NCBI RefSeq assembly: GCF_022829465.1
Contig: NZ_JAKSXZ010000092.1
Span: 293,594-357,593, forward strand
Reading direction: 5' to 3'
DNA length: 64,000 nucleotides
From: Methylobacterium sp. J-067
GTDB lineage: Bacteria; Pseudomonadota; Alphaproteobacteria; Rhizobiales; Beijerinckiaceae
Part shown: positions 44,902 to 53,286 of the stretch, piece after piece
Numbering within the stretch: position 1 is the stretch's first letter
Layout: each line of letters starts with the position of its first letter
Position numbers and translations under genes: made by a program
Notes under the pieces: generated by a model
Told to the model about the DNA's origin: nothing
The model's input: only the letters and a program-made list of their open reading frames with translations
Database searches by the model: none

Positions 44902-45099
44902 ATGACCAATCGCAACATGGTGAACGAGGGCGCGAAGTCGGTCGCCCCGAACGAGGCGCCCCTTCCGGCCATGCCGGCGCCCGAGGATGCGGCCCGTCCG
45001 ACGACCCACGAGGACCCGGTCGACTCGCCCCAGCCGAACGCCAGCGCCAAGCGCGCCGCCCCCGATGGGCAGAAGCAGGGTCTCGTCACCAAGCGCTGA
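44902..45099 (+). CDS. Small Pro/Ala-rich hypothetical protein
   Basis: A 65-aa hydrophilic, low-complexity protein rich in Ala, Pro, Asn and Glu with no hydrophobic segment, so probably disordered. No family is recognised. AGGA lies 9 nt before ATG 44902 and codon use is typical. It is divergent from the KGG-protein gene across 190 nt. A clear stress promoter is not seen on its side: GCAAC and CGTT occur at 18-nt spacing only. Confidence 0.6.
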   Translation: MTNRNMVNEGAKSVAPNEAPLPAMPAPEDAARPTTHEDPVDSPQPNASAKRAAPDGQKQGLVTKR

Positions 45100-45105
45100 G
45101 GGTGA

Positions 45106-45915
45106 TCAGGCGGCTTCCTGCCGCTGGCGAATGCGGATGAGCACGAGGATCAGGCCGGCGATGGCCAGGATCGTCGCCACCCCCGCCACTGTCAGGATAC
45201 GCGCGATCAGCGGCGTATAGACGCCCTTCGCCGCGTCGTAGCCGTAGCAGAGCAGGGCGAGGCGGTCGGAGAGGGTGCCGACCTGTCCCTCGCCCGCTTC
45301 GGTGAGGGCGAGGCGCAGGTCCTTCCCGTCGAGGGCGAGGGGCGAGAGGACGCGGGCGAGCCGTCCGTCGCTCGTCAGGAGCAGCGCGGCAGCGGGGTGC
45401 GCGAAGCTGTCGCTGGCCTCGTCGTAGGCGTAGCGGTAGCCGAGATCGCCGGTGAGCCGGGTGATGCCGGCCGCATCCGCGACGAGGGTCACGGGCCGCG
45501 CCGGCCGGTCGCCCCAGATCGCGGCGATCCTCTCCCTGGCCGTGGCCGCGTCGTCCTTCGGGTCGATGCCCACGAGGACGAGGCGCCGGTCCTTCGGATC
45601 GAGCCCGGTCTTGGCGAGGGCGTCCCCCGACAGGCCGATCATCGGATCGCAGACATTGCCGCAGGTGTAATCCACCGGCAGGAGCAGGGCCGGGTGGCCG
45701 TCGAGCACGGCGCCGAGCCGCGTCGTCTCGCCGGTCAGCGCGTCGGTGACGGGAAGGTCGAGGGGCGCCCGCGCGCCGGGCGCGGGGGCCAACGCCACCC
45801 GGTCGAGCTCGGCGCGGGCGAGGCGAGCCTCGGCGAACCCGCCGGGCGCCAATGCGAACAGGGCGGCGAGAGCCAGCAACCGCACGGGACTGGACAAAGA
45901 CCGGACAAGCCGCAT
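45106..45915 (-). CDS. SCO1/SenC-family protein with a C-terminal membrane anchor
   Basis: A 269-aa thioredoxin-fold protein. The signal peptide covers residues 1-29, the copper-binding Cys pair is Cys85 and Cys89 (TCGNVCDP), and a downstream FAH His completes the copper site. One transmembrane helix ends the protein (about 240-262), unlike the usual N-terminal anchor. SCO proteins deliver copper to cytochrome c oxidase CuA; no cox genes are adjacent. ATG 45915 gives the signal peptide; the frame extends far upstream as noise. Confidence 0.8.
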   Translation of the reverse strand: MRLVRSLSSPVRLLALAALFALAPGGFAEARLARAELDRVALAPAPGARAPLDLPVTDALTGETTRLGAVLDGHPALLLPVDYTCGNVCDPMIGLSGDALAKTGLDPKDRRLVLVGIDPKDDAATARERIAAIWGDRPARPVTLVADAAGITRLTGDLGYRYAYDEASDSFAHPAAALLLTSDGRLARVLSPLALDGKDLRLALTEAGEGQVGTLSDRLALLCYGYDAAKGVYTPLIARILTVAGVATILAIAGLILVLIRIRQRQEAA

Positions 45916-45975
45916 GGATGAACGCGCCGGGCGAGGAGACGTCGTCCGATCGTCTTCCCGGTCGCGGAGCATCGC

Positions 45976-46419
45976 ATGACCCTCGACACCGAGGTAACGT
46001 CCCTCCGCCAGGTCCCGCTGTTCCGGGAGGTGGAGCCGGCGCGTCTCAAGCTCCTCGCCTTCACCAGCGAGCGGGTGCATTTCGAACCCGGCCAACGCTT
46101 CTTCGCGCGGGGCGACGTGTCGGACGCTGCCTACGTCATCCTGGAGGGCAGCGCGGAGGTCAGCATCGACGGCCCGGCGGGGCCGGTGCGCCTCGCACTC
46201 CTGGGCGCCGACGCGCTGGTCGGCGAGATGGGCATCCTGGCGGACCAGCCGCGCTCCGCGACGATTACGGCCGAGACCGCCGTCACGGCCCTGCGCATCG
46301 ACCGGGGCGTGTTCCTCGAATTGCTGGCGCAGTTCCCCCAGATCAGCATCGCGCTGATGCGGGTCCTGGCGACGCGCCTCGAACAGACGAACCAGGCGCT
46401 CGCGGAAAGCCGGGGCTGA
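45976..46419 (+). CDS. Cyclic-nucleotide-binding domain protein
   Basis: A 147-aa single-domain protein of the CRP/FNR effector-domain fold (VPLFREVEPARLKLLA, VILEGSAEVSID, LVGEMGILADQPRSATITAET with the phosphate-binding-cassette region). It lacks the HTH of CRP, so it is not a DNA-binding regulator by itself. Arg is present in the cassette (PRSATI), compatible with cyclic-nucleotide binding. It is divergent from the SCO gene; its partner is unknown. Confidence 0.83.
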   Translation: MTLDTEVTSLRQVPLFREVEPARLKLLAFTSERVHFEPGQRFFARGDVSDAAYVILEGSAEVSIDGPAGPVRLALLGADALVGEMGILADQPRSATITAETAVTALRIDRGVFLELLAQFPQISIALMRVLATRLEQTNQALAESRG

Positions 46420-46436
46420 TCCGTCCGCCCCGCGCC

Positions 46437-46880
46437 TCATGATGTCGGATAGGTGATGAATTCGAGGAGCGATCCGTCGGGATCGCGGAAATAGACGCTC
46501 TGCCCGGCCCCCGCCGCGCCGTGGCGCTCCACGGGGCCGAGCTCCACCGGCACGCCCGCCGCCTCGAGATGGGCCATGGCTTCCTCGACGCTGCCGGACC
46601 AGCGGAAGCACAGGTCGCTGTTGCCGGGCAGGACCGGTTGGGCCGCCACCGGCTCCGGCGTCACCCCCGGCCCGTGGCAATTCAGCTGCACGCCGCCGAA
46701 CCGGTAGGCGAAGCCGGGGCCGCGCGCGATCACCTCGGCGCCGACCACGTCCCGGTAGAAGGCGTTCGAGCGCTCCCAATCGCTGACATGGATGACGCAA
46801 TGGTCGAGATGGATCGCCGGGCGGAGATCCACGACCGGGGCCTCGACGGTCTCGCTCGGTTGCGTCTGCGTCTCGGGCAT
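46437..46880 (-). CDS. VOC-family (glyoxalase/dioxygenase fold) protein
   Basis: A 147-aa protein with paired beta-alpha-beta-beta-beta modules: LDHCVIHVSDWERSNAFYRDVVGAE at the start (metal His) and SVYFRDPDGSLLEFITYP at the end (metal Glu). It resembles ring-cleavage or fosfomycin-resistance-type VOC proteins; the substrate is not known. It is convergent with the cNMP-binding gene. Confidence 0.85.
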   Translation of the reverse strand: MPETQTQPSETVEAPVVDLRPAIHLDHCVIHVSDWERSNAFYRDVVGAEVIARGPGFAYRFGGVQLNCHGPGVTPEPVAAQPVLPGNSDLCFRWSGSVEEAMAHLEAAGVPVELGPVERHGAAGAGQSVYFRDPDGSLLEFITYPTS

Positions 46881-46991
46881 GGGGGGCTCCTACCGGCCCG
46901 GATGATCTAGGGCGCCGGATGCGGCGCAAAAGCTACATCGGCGCGGACGTGATCGGGCTAGGCAGACAAATCACGATTGCAAAGGCACCTC

Positions 46992-47657
46992 ATGGCCGCG
47001 CCACGCCCGAACAACCGCCGCCGCATCAGGACGGTTTGTCTCGCGTTGACGGCCATCCTGTCCCTCGGTGCCTGCCAGACCCGTCAGGCGCAGCTGGCGC
47101 AGGACGACGATTCGGCGTGGTACATCGGTGCGAAGGCCGACAAGCCGTTCGACATTCCCCTGGTCGATACCGGCCGCCTCGATCCGAAGTACCGGCGCCA
47201 GACCGTCGCCTATACCGGCCTGGAGGCCCCCGGCACGATCGTCGTGGACATCGACCAGCGGCAGCTCTTCCTTGTGCAGGAGGGCGGTACGGCGCTCCGC
47301 TACGGCGTCGGCGTGGGCAAGGCGGGCTTCTCGTGGAAGGGTGAGGCGCGGGTCGGCCGCAAGGGCGTTTGGCCGGATTGGAGCCCGACCCCCACCATGG
47401 TCTCCCTGCATCCCGACCTGCCGCGCACCCGCAAGGGCGGGCTCGACAACCCCCTCGGGGCGCGGGCGCTGTATCTCTACCAGGGTAACCGCGACATCCT
47501 GTTCCGCATCCACGGTACCAACGAGCCGTGGAGCATCGGCGAGCAGATGTCCTCCGGCTGCGTGCGCATGCTCAACGAGGATGTGGCCGACTTGTACGAG
47601 CACGTGCCGGTCGGAGCCCGCGTGATCGTCAAGCGCGGCGGCCGTCCGCGCGCCTGA
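46992..47657 (+). CDS. L,D-transpeptidase (YkuD), lipoprotein
   Basis: A 221-aa exported protein. The signal peptide ends in the lipobox LSLGAC, so it is likely lipid-anchored. The YkuD domain (from about residue 80: GTIVVDIDQRQLFLVQEGG) has the active site HGTNEPWSIG then SSGCVRM with the catalytic Cys. It makes 3-3 peptidoglycan cross-links or attaches proteins to peptidoglycan, a role prominent in Rhizobiales. ATG 46992 is preferred over 46977. Confidence 0.9.
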   Translation: MAAPRPNNRRRIRTVCLALTAILSLGACQTRQAQLAQDDDSAWYIGAKADKPFDIPLVDTGRLDPKYRRQTVAYTGLEAPGTIVVDIDQRQLFLVQEGGTALRYGVGVGKAGFSWKGEARVGRKGVWPDWSPTPTMVSLHPDLPRTRKGGLDNPLGARALYLYQGNRDILFRIHGTNEPWSIGEQMSSGCVRMLNEDVADLYEHVPVGARVIVKRGGRPRA

Positions 47658-47662
47658 CCGCG

Positions 47663-47869
47663 TTAGCTCGACGGCGTGGCGTCGGCCGCCTTGCGGACGG
47701 GGCCGCGCACCACGTCGGCCTGCGAGCCGTCGCTGCCCAGCACCGTCGCCGCCGTCAGACCCCCGCGCCGCCCATCGTCCGCGTTCGGCGGGCCGATGAC
47801 ATGCGCGGCGGCGACCATGAGGGCGAGCGCCGCGGCGAAACCATAAGCGAGGGTGCTGAAGGTGCGCAT
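47663..47869 (-). CDS. Small single-helix hypothetical protein
   Basis: A 68-aa protein with an N-terminal hydrophobic helix (residues 8-26) and a polar tail, predicted membrane-anchored or secreted. No family and no clear ribosome-binding site are seen; support comes from codon use and its placement, convergent with and 5 nt from the L,D-transpeptidase stop. Treat as tentative. Confidence 0.5.
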   Translation of the reverse strand: MRTFSTLAYGFAAALALMVAAAHVIGPPNADDGRRGGLTAATVLGSDGSQADVVRGPVRKAADATPSS

Positions 47870-48022
47870 GTGGCGTCAACCGGGAGGCCCCGCGCCCGTT
47901 CCACGGCTCGGGCGAGCTTGGCCGTCTTAAGTCAACGTTTTACCAAATCCGCCACAAACCTCCGGCAGGGATCGTCGCCTCGCGTGACATCCTGACAGGA
48001 CATTGTGGATCTGGACCCTCTG

Positions 48023-48523
48023 ATGCGGAGATTCGTTCTCGCTCTCGCCCTCCTCGGCTGCACCCCCTGCCTCGCCGAGCCCCTGACCGGCCCCGCCACC
48101 GTGGTGGACGGCGATACGCTCGATCTGCACGGCACCCGCGTCCATCTCTACGGCATCGACGCCCCCGAGGCGGGGCAAGTCTGCGAGAATGCCGCCGGCC
48201 GCTCCTACCCCTGCGGGCACGAGGCCACCCGGCTCCTGCGCAAGCGCATCGGGGAGGGGCCCGTCACCTGCGAGCCGCACAAGCCCGATGCCAAGGGTCG
48301 CCTCACGGCGACCTGCAAGGCCGGCGGTGACGACCTCTCGGCCTGGCTCGTGAGCCAGGGCTACGCGCTGGCGAGCCGCGCGGTCACTCCCGCCTATGTC
48401 CGGTACGAGGCCCATGCCTGGGCGACCCGGAAGGGGATCTGGGCCGGCACCTTCGAGCCTCCGGCCGATTGGCGCCACGACCACCGCCGCCGGGAAGCCA
48501 CCGCCGATCCCGCGATGCGCTGA
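48023..48523 (+). CDS. Secreted thermonuclease-family (SNase) protein
   Basis: A 166-aa exported protein with signal peptide MRRFVLALALLGCTPCLA and a staphylococcal-nuclease fold: VVDGDTLDLHG, VHLYGIDAPEAGQVC, the KGRLTATC strand and a final ATRKGIWAG. The Asp of DGDT, the Asp of GIDAPE and the Arg of KGRL are retained, but typical catalytic Arg/Glu neighbours vary, so nuclease activity is likely but not certain. ATG 48023 matches the signal peptide better than GTG 48005. Confidence 0.8.
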   Translation: MRRFVLALALLGCTPCLAEPLTGPATVVDGDTLDLHGTRVHLYGIDAPEAGQVCENAAGRSYPCGHEATRLLRKRIGEGPVTCEPHKPDAKGRLTATCKAGGDDLSAWLVSQGYALASRAVTPAYVRYEAHAWATRKGIWAGTFEPPADWRHDHRRREATADPAMR

Positions 48524-48528
48524 GGGTC

Positions 48529-48642
48529 CTACGGGAGCCAGCCCAAGACCACGGCGAGGCCGAGGAGGACGACGCCGGCGCCCATGAGGAGGAGCGCCGC
48601 TCGCCGCGCCTCGTCCGACCGCCGGGGCGCGCCCTCGTTCAC
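48529..48642 (-). CDS. Membrane micro-protein, 37 aa
   Basis: The second of two overlapping tiny ORFs. GTG 48642 overlaps the stop of the upstream ORF (GTGA). The peptide has a polar, charged N-terminus (RRSDEARRA) and one hydrophobic helix (LLMGAGVVLLGLAVVLG) ending LP. There is no own Shine-Dalgarno, so translation is likely coupled. The function is unknown. Confidence 0.5.
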   Translation of the reverse strand: MNEGAPRRSDEARRAALLLMGAGVVLLGLAVVLGWLP

Positions 48643-48758
48643 CGGAGCAGTCCGGCCAGCATCGCGGTGAGTCCGAAGCAGAACGAGACCAGGGCGGCCG
48701 CGAGCAGGGCCCGGTTGATCATCCTGTTGCGGGTGCTGTCGAAATCGTCCTGAAGCAT
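48639..48758 (-). CDS. Membrane micro-protein, 39 aa
   Basis: The first of the pair. ATG 48758 is preceded by GGGAGGG with a 7-nt gap, a strong ribosome-binding site. The peptide starts MLQDDFDSTRNRM and then forms one hydrophobic helix (ALLAAALVSFCFGLTAMLAGLL). It is too short for usual gene-finding thresholds. Together with the next ORF it forms a translationally coupled two-peptide unit, 64 nt downstream of the LysR stop region on the same strand. Confidence 0.6.
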   Translation of the reverse strand: MLQDDFDSTRNRMINRALLAAALVSFCFGLTAMLAGLLR

Positions 48759-48821
48759 CGCCCGACCCTCCCAGCCGCGACAGTGGCGGGGGCATGTTTC
48801 CGGCCTATGTCGCCCCCGCGC

Positions 48822-49724
48822 TCACATCTCCAGCGAGGGCGGAAGCGCCGCGCGGATGCGGCTCACGAAGGTCTGCACGGAGCGCGGCAGGCGCCGCCCG
48901 CGCATCGACTGGATCTGGATCCGCCGCGACAGGGGCATGCGCGAGCGAATCGGCAGGCTGACGATCTCGTTCAGCCGCAGGGGCGTCTGCACCGGCAGGG
49001 CCGACATCAGCGCGAGTCCCCGCGAGCGGCGCACGAAGGGCAGCAGCGCCGAGAGCACGTTGGCCGTCAGCACCGGCTCCACCACGATCCCCTCCGCTTG
49101 GCAGGCGGCGTCGAAGACGAGCCGCACCGTGGTGTCCCGCGTCGGCAGGGCGAGGGGATAGTTCGGCATGTCCGACAGCGCGAGTTCCGGCGCCCCCGCG
49201 AGGGGATGGTCCGGGGCGGCCAGCGCGATCATCTCCACCGTACCGTCATAGAGCACGTCCACCCCCTCGGCCGGGGACATGGCGAAGGTGATGGCGATGT
49301 CCGAATCACCCTGCGCCACGAGTTGCGTCGCCTGGGCCGGGGGCAGCATCGACACCTCGAACCGGATGCCCGGATAATCCGCGTGGAACTCGGCGATGAC
49401 GGTGGGGATGATGTCGAGGGCGAAGCCTTCCGAACATGAGACCCGGATCCGCCCCCTGGCGAGCCCTTCGATCTCGCGGATCTCCATCACGACCTGATCG
49501 GCCCGCACCAGCACTTGGTGAGCGTGGCGGGCGAGCAATTCCCCCGCCGGGCTGAGCGCCATGCCGCGCGGCAGCCGCTCGAACAGCACACAGTCGAGTT
49601 CCGCTTCGAGGTTGGCGATCTGGCGGCTGATCGCGGAGGCCGCGACGTTGAGTTGCGACGACGCGGCGGTGATGGATCCGGTGCGCGCGACCGTCAGGAA
49701 GTAGCGCAGGCTCGTGGTCTGCAT
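48822..49724 (-). CDS. LysR-family transcriptional regulator
   Basis: A 300-aa regulator with an N-terminal winged HTH (LRYFLTVARTGSITAASSQLNVAASAISRQI) and a periplasmic-binding-type effector domain. It is divergent from the peptide-type ABC importer and probably controls it. AGGGAGG lies 5 nt before ATG 49724; the frame extends to 49805, but the family starts here. In the 135-nt shared region a dyad TGTTG...CAACA (49772-49797) is a candidate operator. Confidence 0.88.
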   Translation of the reverse strand: MQTTSLRYFLTVARTGSITAASSQLNVAASAISRQIANLEAELDCVLFERLPRGMALSPAGELLARHAHQVLVRADQVVMEIREIEGLARGRIRVSCSEGFALDIIPTVIAEFHADYPGIRFEVSMLPPAQATQLVAQGDSDIAITFAMSPAEGVDVLYDGTVEMIALAAPDHPLAGAPELALSDMPNYPLALPTRDTTVRLVFDAACQAEGIVVEPVLTANVLSALLPFVRRSRGLALMSALPVQTPLRLNEIVSLPIRSRMPLSRRIQIQSMRGRRLPRSVQTFVSRIRAALPPSLEM

Positions 49725-49859
49725 CCGGCCTCCCTTGCCGATTCGGCATGGCATCCATCGCCAAATTCTACTTGTTGCGATGGTTCCTGCACAACATGCT
49801 GGCAAGGTGAAAAAACGGGCATGGGCAGACAGCCCATCCGAGTTGTGGAGCAGAACGGA

Positions 49860-51374
49860 ATGCCGCCACGCACTCTCGCCGCCGCTTTGCTTGCCAGCTT
49901 GCTCGCCGGTCCCGCGCTCGCAGGAAAAGCGAACGACACGTTAGTCTACGCGTCCGACTCAGAGCCCGAGAACGTCAGCCCTTACCATAACAGCGCACGG
50001 GAAGGTGTCATCCTCGCCCGCAACTGTTGGGATACGCTGGTCTACCGCAACACCAAGACCGGTGCCTACGAGCCGATGCTGGCGACCAGTTGGAAATGGG
50101 TCGACGATACGACCCTCGACTTGGTGATCCGTGAAGGCGTTACCTTCCACAACGGCGATGCCCTTGGCCCGGAAGACGTCGCCTTCACCTTCAACTACGT
50201 CCTGACCCCCGAGGCGCGCACCGTGACGCGCCAGAACGTCGACTGGATGAAGTCGACCGAGGTCACCGGCCCGCATTCGGTGCGGATTCACTTGAAACAA
50301 CCGTTCCCGGCGGCGCTGGAATACCTCGCCGGCCCGACGCCGATCTTCCCGGCGGCCTATTTCAAGAAGGTCGGGCTCGACGGTTTCGCCAAGGCGCCGG
50401 TCGGCAGCGGCCCCTACAAGATCGTGTCCGTGGACAGCGGTCGCGGCGTGAAGATGGAGCGCTTCGCGCAATACTGGGCCGGCAGCCCCCTCGGGACGCC
50501 GAAGATCGGCAAGCTCGAATTCCGCGTCATCCCCGACGGCGAGAGCCGGGTGGCCGAATTGATGACCGGCGGCGTCGATTGGATCTGGCGGGTGCCGAGC
50601 GATCAGGCCGACCAGCTCCGGGCCGCGCCCAACATCACCATCCTGAACTCCGAGACGATGCGGGTCGGCTTCCTCCAGTTCGACACCCTCGGCCGGGCGA
50701 AGGAGAACTCCCCCCTCAAGGATGTCCGCGTCCGGCAGGCGATCTCCTACGCCATCGACCGGAAGGCGATGGTCGACAACCTCGTCCGTGGCTCGTCGCG
50801 GGTGATGAACGCCCTCTGCTTCATCGATCAGTTCGGCTGCGTCGATCAGGGCGTGATGCGCTATCCCTACGACCCGGCGAAGGCCAAGGCCCTGCTGAAG
50901 GAAGCCGGCTACCCGAACGGGTTCGAGATCGATCTCGGCGCCTACCGGGAGCGGGACTACGCCGAGGCGGTGATCGGCTATCTCGGCGCGGTCGGCATCA
51001 AGGCGCGGCTCAACTACCTGCGCTACGCCGCCTTCCGCGACACCCTGCGCTCCGGCAAGGTCTCCATCGGCTACCAGACCTGGGGCTCGTTCTCGGTGAA
51101 CGACGTCTCGGCCTTTGCGGGCGTCTACTTCCGGGGCGGCGAGGAGGATCTGACCAAGGATCCCGTCGTGATCGCCGACCTTCAGGCCGGCGACAGCTCG
51201 ACCGATCCGGAGAAGCGCAAGGAGGCCTACGCCAAGGCCCTCGGGCGAATCGCCTCGCAGGCCTACGCCCTGCCGATGTTCTCCTACTCCACCAACTACG
51301 CCTTCACCTCGGACCTGACCTTCACCGCCCAGCCCGACGAGGTGCCGCGCTTCTACGCGGCGTCGTGGAAGTAG
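49860..51374 (+). CDS. ABC transporter substrate-binding protein, family 5
   Basis: A 504-aa periplasmic protein of the dipeptide/oligopeptide (DppA/OppA) family. A Sec signal peptide ends GPALA (residue 22); the mature part shows VIREGVTFHNGD, GSGPYKIV and VRQAISYAIDR. It heads an importer operon with two permeases, an M20 peptidase and a dual ATPase. GGAG lies 9 nt before ATG 49860. A peptide or amide-containing ligand is inferred from the embedded peptidase. Confidence 0.9.
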   Translation: MPPRTLAAALLASLLAGPALAGKANDTLVYASDSEPENVSPYHNSAREGVILARNCWDTLVYRNTKTGAYEPMLATSWKWVDDTTLDLVIREGVTFHNGDALGPEDVAFTFNYVLTPEARTVTRQNVDWMKSTEVTGPHSVRIHLKQPFPAALEYLAGPTPIFPAAYFKKVGLDGFAKAPVGSGPYKIVSVDSGRGVKMERFAQYWAGSPLGTPKIGKLEFRVIPDGESRVAELMTGGVDWIWRVPSDQADQLRAAPNITILNSETMRVGFLQFDTLGRAKENSPLKDVRVRQAISYAIDRKAMVDNLVRGSSRVMNALCFIDQFGCVDQGVMRYPYDPAKAKALLKEAGYPNGFEIDLGAYRERDYAEAVIGYLGAVGIKARLNYLRYAAFRDTLRSGKVSIGYQTWGSFSVNDVSAFAGVYFRGGEEDLTKDPVVIADLQAGDSSTDPEKRKEAYAKALGRIASQAYALPMFSYSTNYAFTSDLTFTAQPDEVPRFYAASWK

Positions 51375-51387
51375 CGGGGCGACCGCC

Positions 51388-52302
51388 ATGCTCGCCTTTA
51401 CGATCCGGCGCATCCTCGTCGCCTTCGCCGTTGCCTTCACCGTCGCGGTGGCGAGCTTCCTGCTCCTGCATCTCTCGGGCGACCTCGCCACCTCCATCGC
51501 CGGCCCCGACGCCTCGGGGCCGCAGATCGAGCAGATCCGCCGGGATTACGGCCTCGACCAGCCGTTGCTGACGCAGTTCCTGGCCTGGGGCTGGAAGGCC
51601 CTGCACCTCGATTTCGGCAACTCGTTCTACTTCCGCGAACGGGTGATCGACCTGCTCGCCGCGCGGCTCCCCATCACGCTCTATCTCGGCGTCATCGCGC
51701 TGGCCGTGGCGCTGCTGGTGGCGATTCCCCTCGGCGTGCTGGCGGCGGTGCGGCGCGACACCTGGATCGACCGGCTCGCCCTGTCGGTCTCGGTGCTGGG
51801 GCAGGCGATGCCGAGCTTCTGGTTCGGCCTGACGCTGATCCTGATCTTTTCCGTGAACCTGCGCTGGCTGCCGGTCTCGGGCAACGCGACCTGGAAGCAC
51901 TTCGTGCTGCCGGCGGTGGCGCTCGGCTATTACGCAATGCCGGCGGTGATGCGGCTCACCCGCAACGGCATGCTGGAAGTCCTGTCCTCGGACTTCGTCC
52001 GCACCGCCCGCGCCAAGGGCCTGCCGCCGCGCAAGATCCTCATCCGGCACGCCCTGCGCAACGCGGTGATCCCGGTGATCGCCCTGGCGGCGGTGCAGTT
52101 CGGCTTCATGCTCGGCGGCTCCATCGTGATCGAGGCGGTGTTCTCCCTCCAGGGCCTCGGGCAGCTGGCCTGGGAATCCATCGCCCGCAACGACTTCCCC
52201 GTGGTCCAGGCCATCGTGCTGGTGCTGGCGATGATCTACATCGCCCTGACGCTGGCGGCCGACCTGCTGAACGCCTTCCTCGATCCGAGGCTTCGCCAGT
52301 GA
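51388..52302 (+). CDS. ABC transporter permease, DppB type
   Basis: A 304-aa inner-membrane permease with six helices. The N-terminal BPD_transp_1 segment (LAFTIRRILVAFAVAFTVA) and the EAA loop (RTARAKGLPPRKILIRHALRN) for ATPase contact are clear. It follows the binding-protein gene by 13 nt and overlaps the DppC-type gene start (GTGATG). It forms the channel with the next permease. Confidence 0.92.
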   Translation: MLAFTIRRILVAFAVAFTVAVASFLLLHLSGDLATSIAGPDASGPQIEQIRRDYGLDQPLLTQFLAWGWKALHLDFGNSFYFRERVIDLLAARLPITLYLGVIALAVALLVAIPLGVLAAVRRDTWIDRLALSVSVLGQAMPSFWFGLTLILIFSVNLRWLPVSGNATWKHFVLPAVALGYYAMPAVMRLTRNGMLEVLSSDFVRTARAKGLPPRKILIRHALRNAVIPVIALAAVQFGFMLGGSIVIEAVFSLQGLGQLAWESIARNDFPVVQAIVLVLAMIYIALTLAADLLNAFLDPRLRQ

Positions 52303-53249
52303 TGACCCTGCCCACCGACCGGGCGGCCCTCGCCGCCACCCTCCCGCCGGACACGGACAGCCCCGTCGCCGCCGTGATCCCCACCGCCGCGCGCTCCCCC
52401 GGCGCCATTGTCCTCGGCCGGTTCATGCGCCACGGCGGATGCCTGATCGGCGGCGGGCTCCTCGGGCTCATCATGCTGGCGGCGCTGGCCGCGCCCCTCG
52501 TCGCCCCGCACGACCCCTACGCGCAGGACGTGTCCCGCCGCCTGATCCCGCCGATCTGGCAGGCCAAGGGCACGTGGGATCACATCCTCGGCACGGACAA
52601 GCTCGGGCGCGATTACCTCAGCCGCCTCCTCTACGGCGCCCAGATCTCCCTGCTCATCGGCGTGTCGGCGGCGCTGATCTCGGGGGCGATCGGCACCTTC
52701 CTCGGGGTCTGCGCCGGCTATTTCGGCGGCCGGGTCGATGCGGCGGTGAGCTATATCGTGACCACCCGCCTCGCCCTGCCGGTGGTGCTGGTGGCGCTGG
52801 CCATGGCCTCCCTCGTCGGCGGCTCGCTGAAGGTGGTGGTGCTGGTGCTGGGCTTCCTGCTCTGGGACCGCTTCGCCGTCGTCGCCCGCGCGGCGACGCA
52901 GCAGATCCGCAACCAGGATTTTATCAGCGCCGCCCGCGCCTCGGGCCTCACCAACCTGCGGATCGTCCTGCAGGAGATCCTGCCGAACATCGCCAACGCG
53001 CTCATCGTGGTGGCGACCCTGGAGATGGCCCACGCCATCCTGCTGGAGGCCGCCCTGTCCTTCCTCGGCCTCGGCGTGCAGCCGCCGCTGCCCTCGTGGG
53101 GGCTGATGATCGCGGAGGGCAAGCAGTACATGTTCTTCCAGCCCTGGGTGATCACCATCCCCGGCGTGGCGCTGCTGGTCCTCGTGCTCGCCATCAACCT
53201 GCTGGGCGACGGGCTGCGCGACGTCACCGCCCCCGAAGGCCGCAACTGA
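52302..53249 (+). CDS. ABC transporter permease, DppC type
   Basis: A 315-aa permease with six helices; N-terminal OppC_N region, then HILGTDKLGRDYLSRLLYG and the EAA loop ISAARASGLTNLRIVLQEIL. ATG 52302 overlaps the previous stop (TGATG); GTG 52299 is possible. It is followed 37 nt later by the M20 peptidase. Confidence 0.92.
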   Translation: MTLPTDRAALAATLPPDTDSPVAAVIPTAARSPGAIVLGRFMRHGGCLIGGGLLGLIMLAALAAPLVAPHDPYAQDVSRRLIPPIWQAKGTWDHILGTDKLGRDYLSRLLYGAQISLLIGVSAALISGAIGTFLGVCAGYFGGRVDAAVSYIVTTRLALPVVLVALAMASLVGGSLKVVVLVLGFLLWDRFAVVARAATQQIRNQDFISAARASGLTNLRIVLQEILPNIANALIVVATLEMAHAILLEAALSFLGLGVQPPLPSWGLMIAEGKQYMFFQPWVITIPGVALLVLVLAINLLGDGLRDVTAPEGRN

Positions 53250-53286
53250 CGGGTCTTTTTCCCCGCATTCTCACCCGAGAACACCG

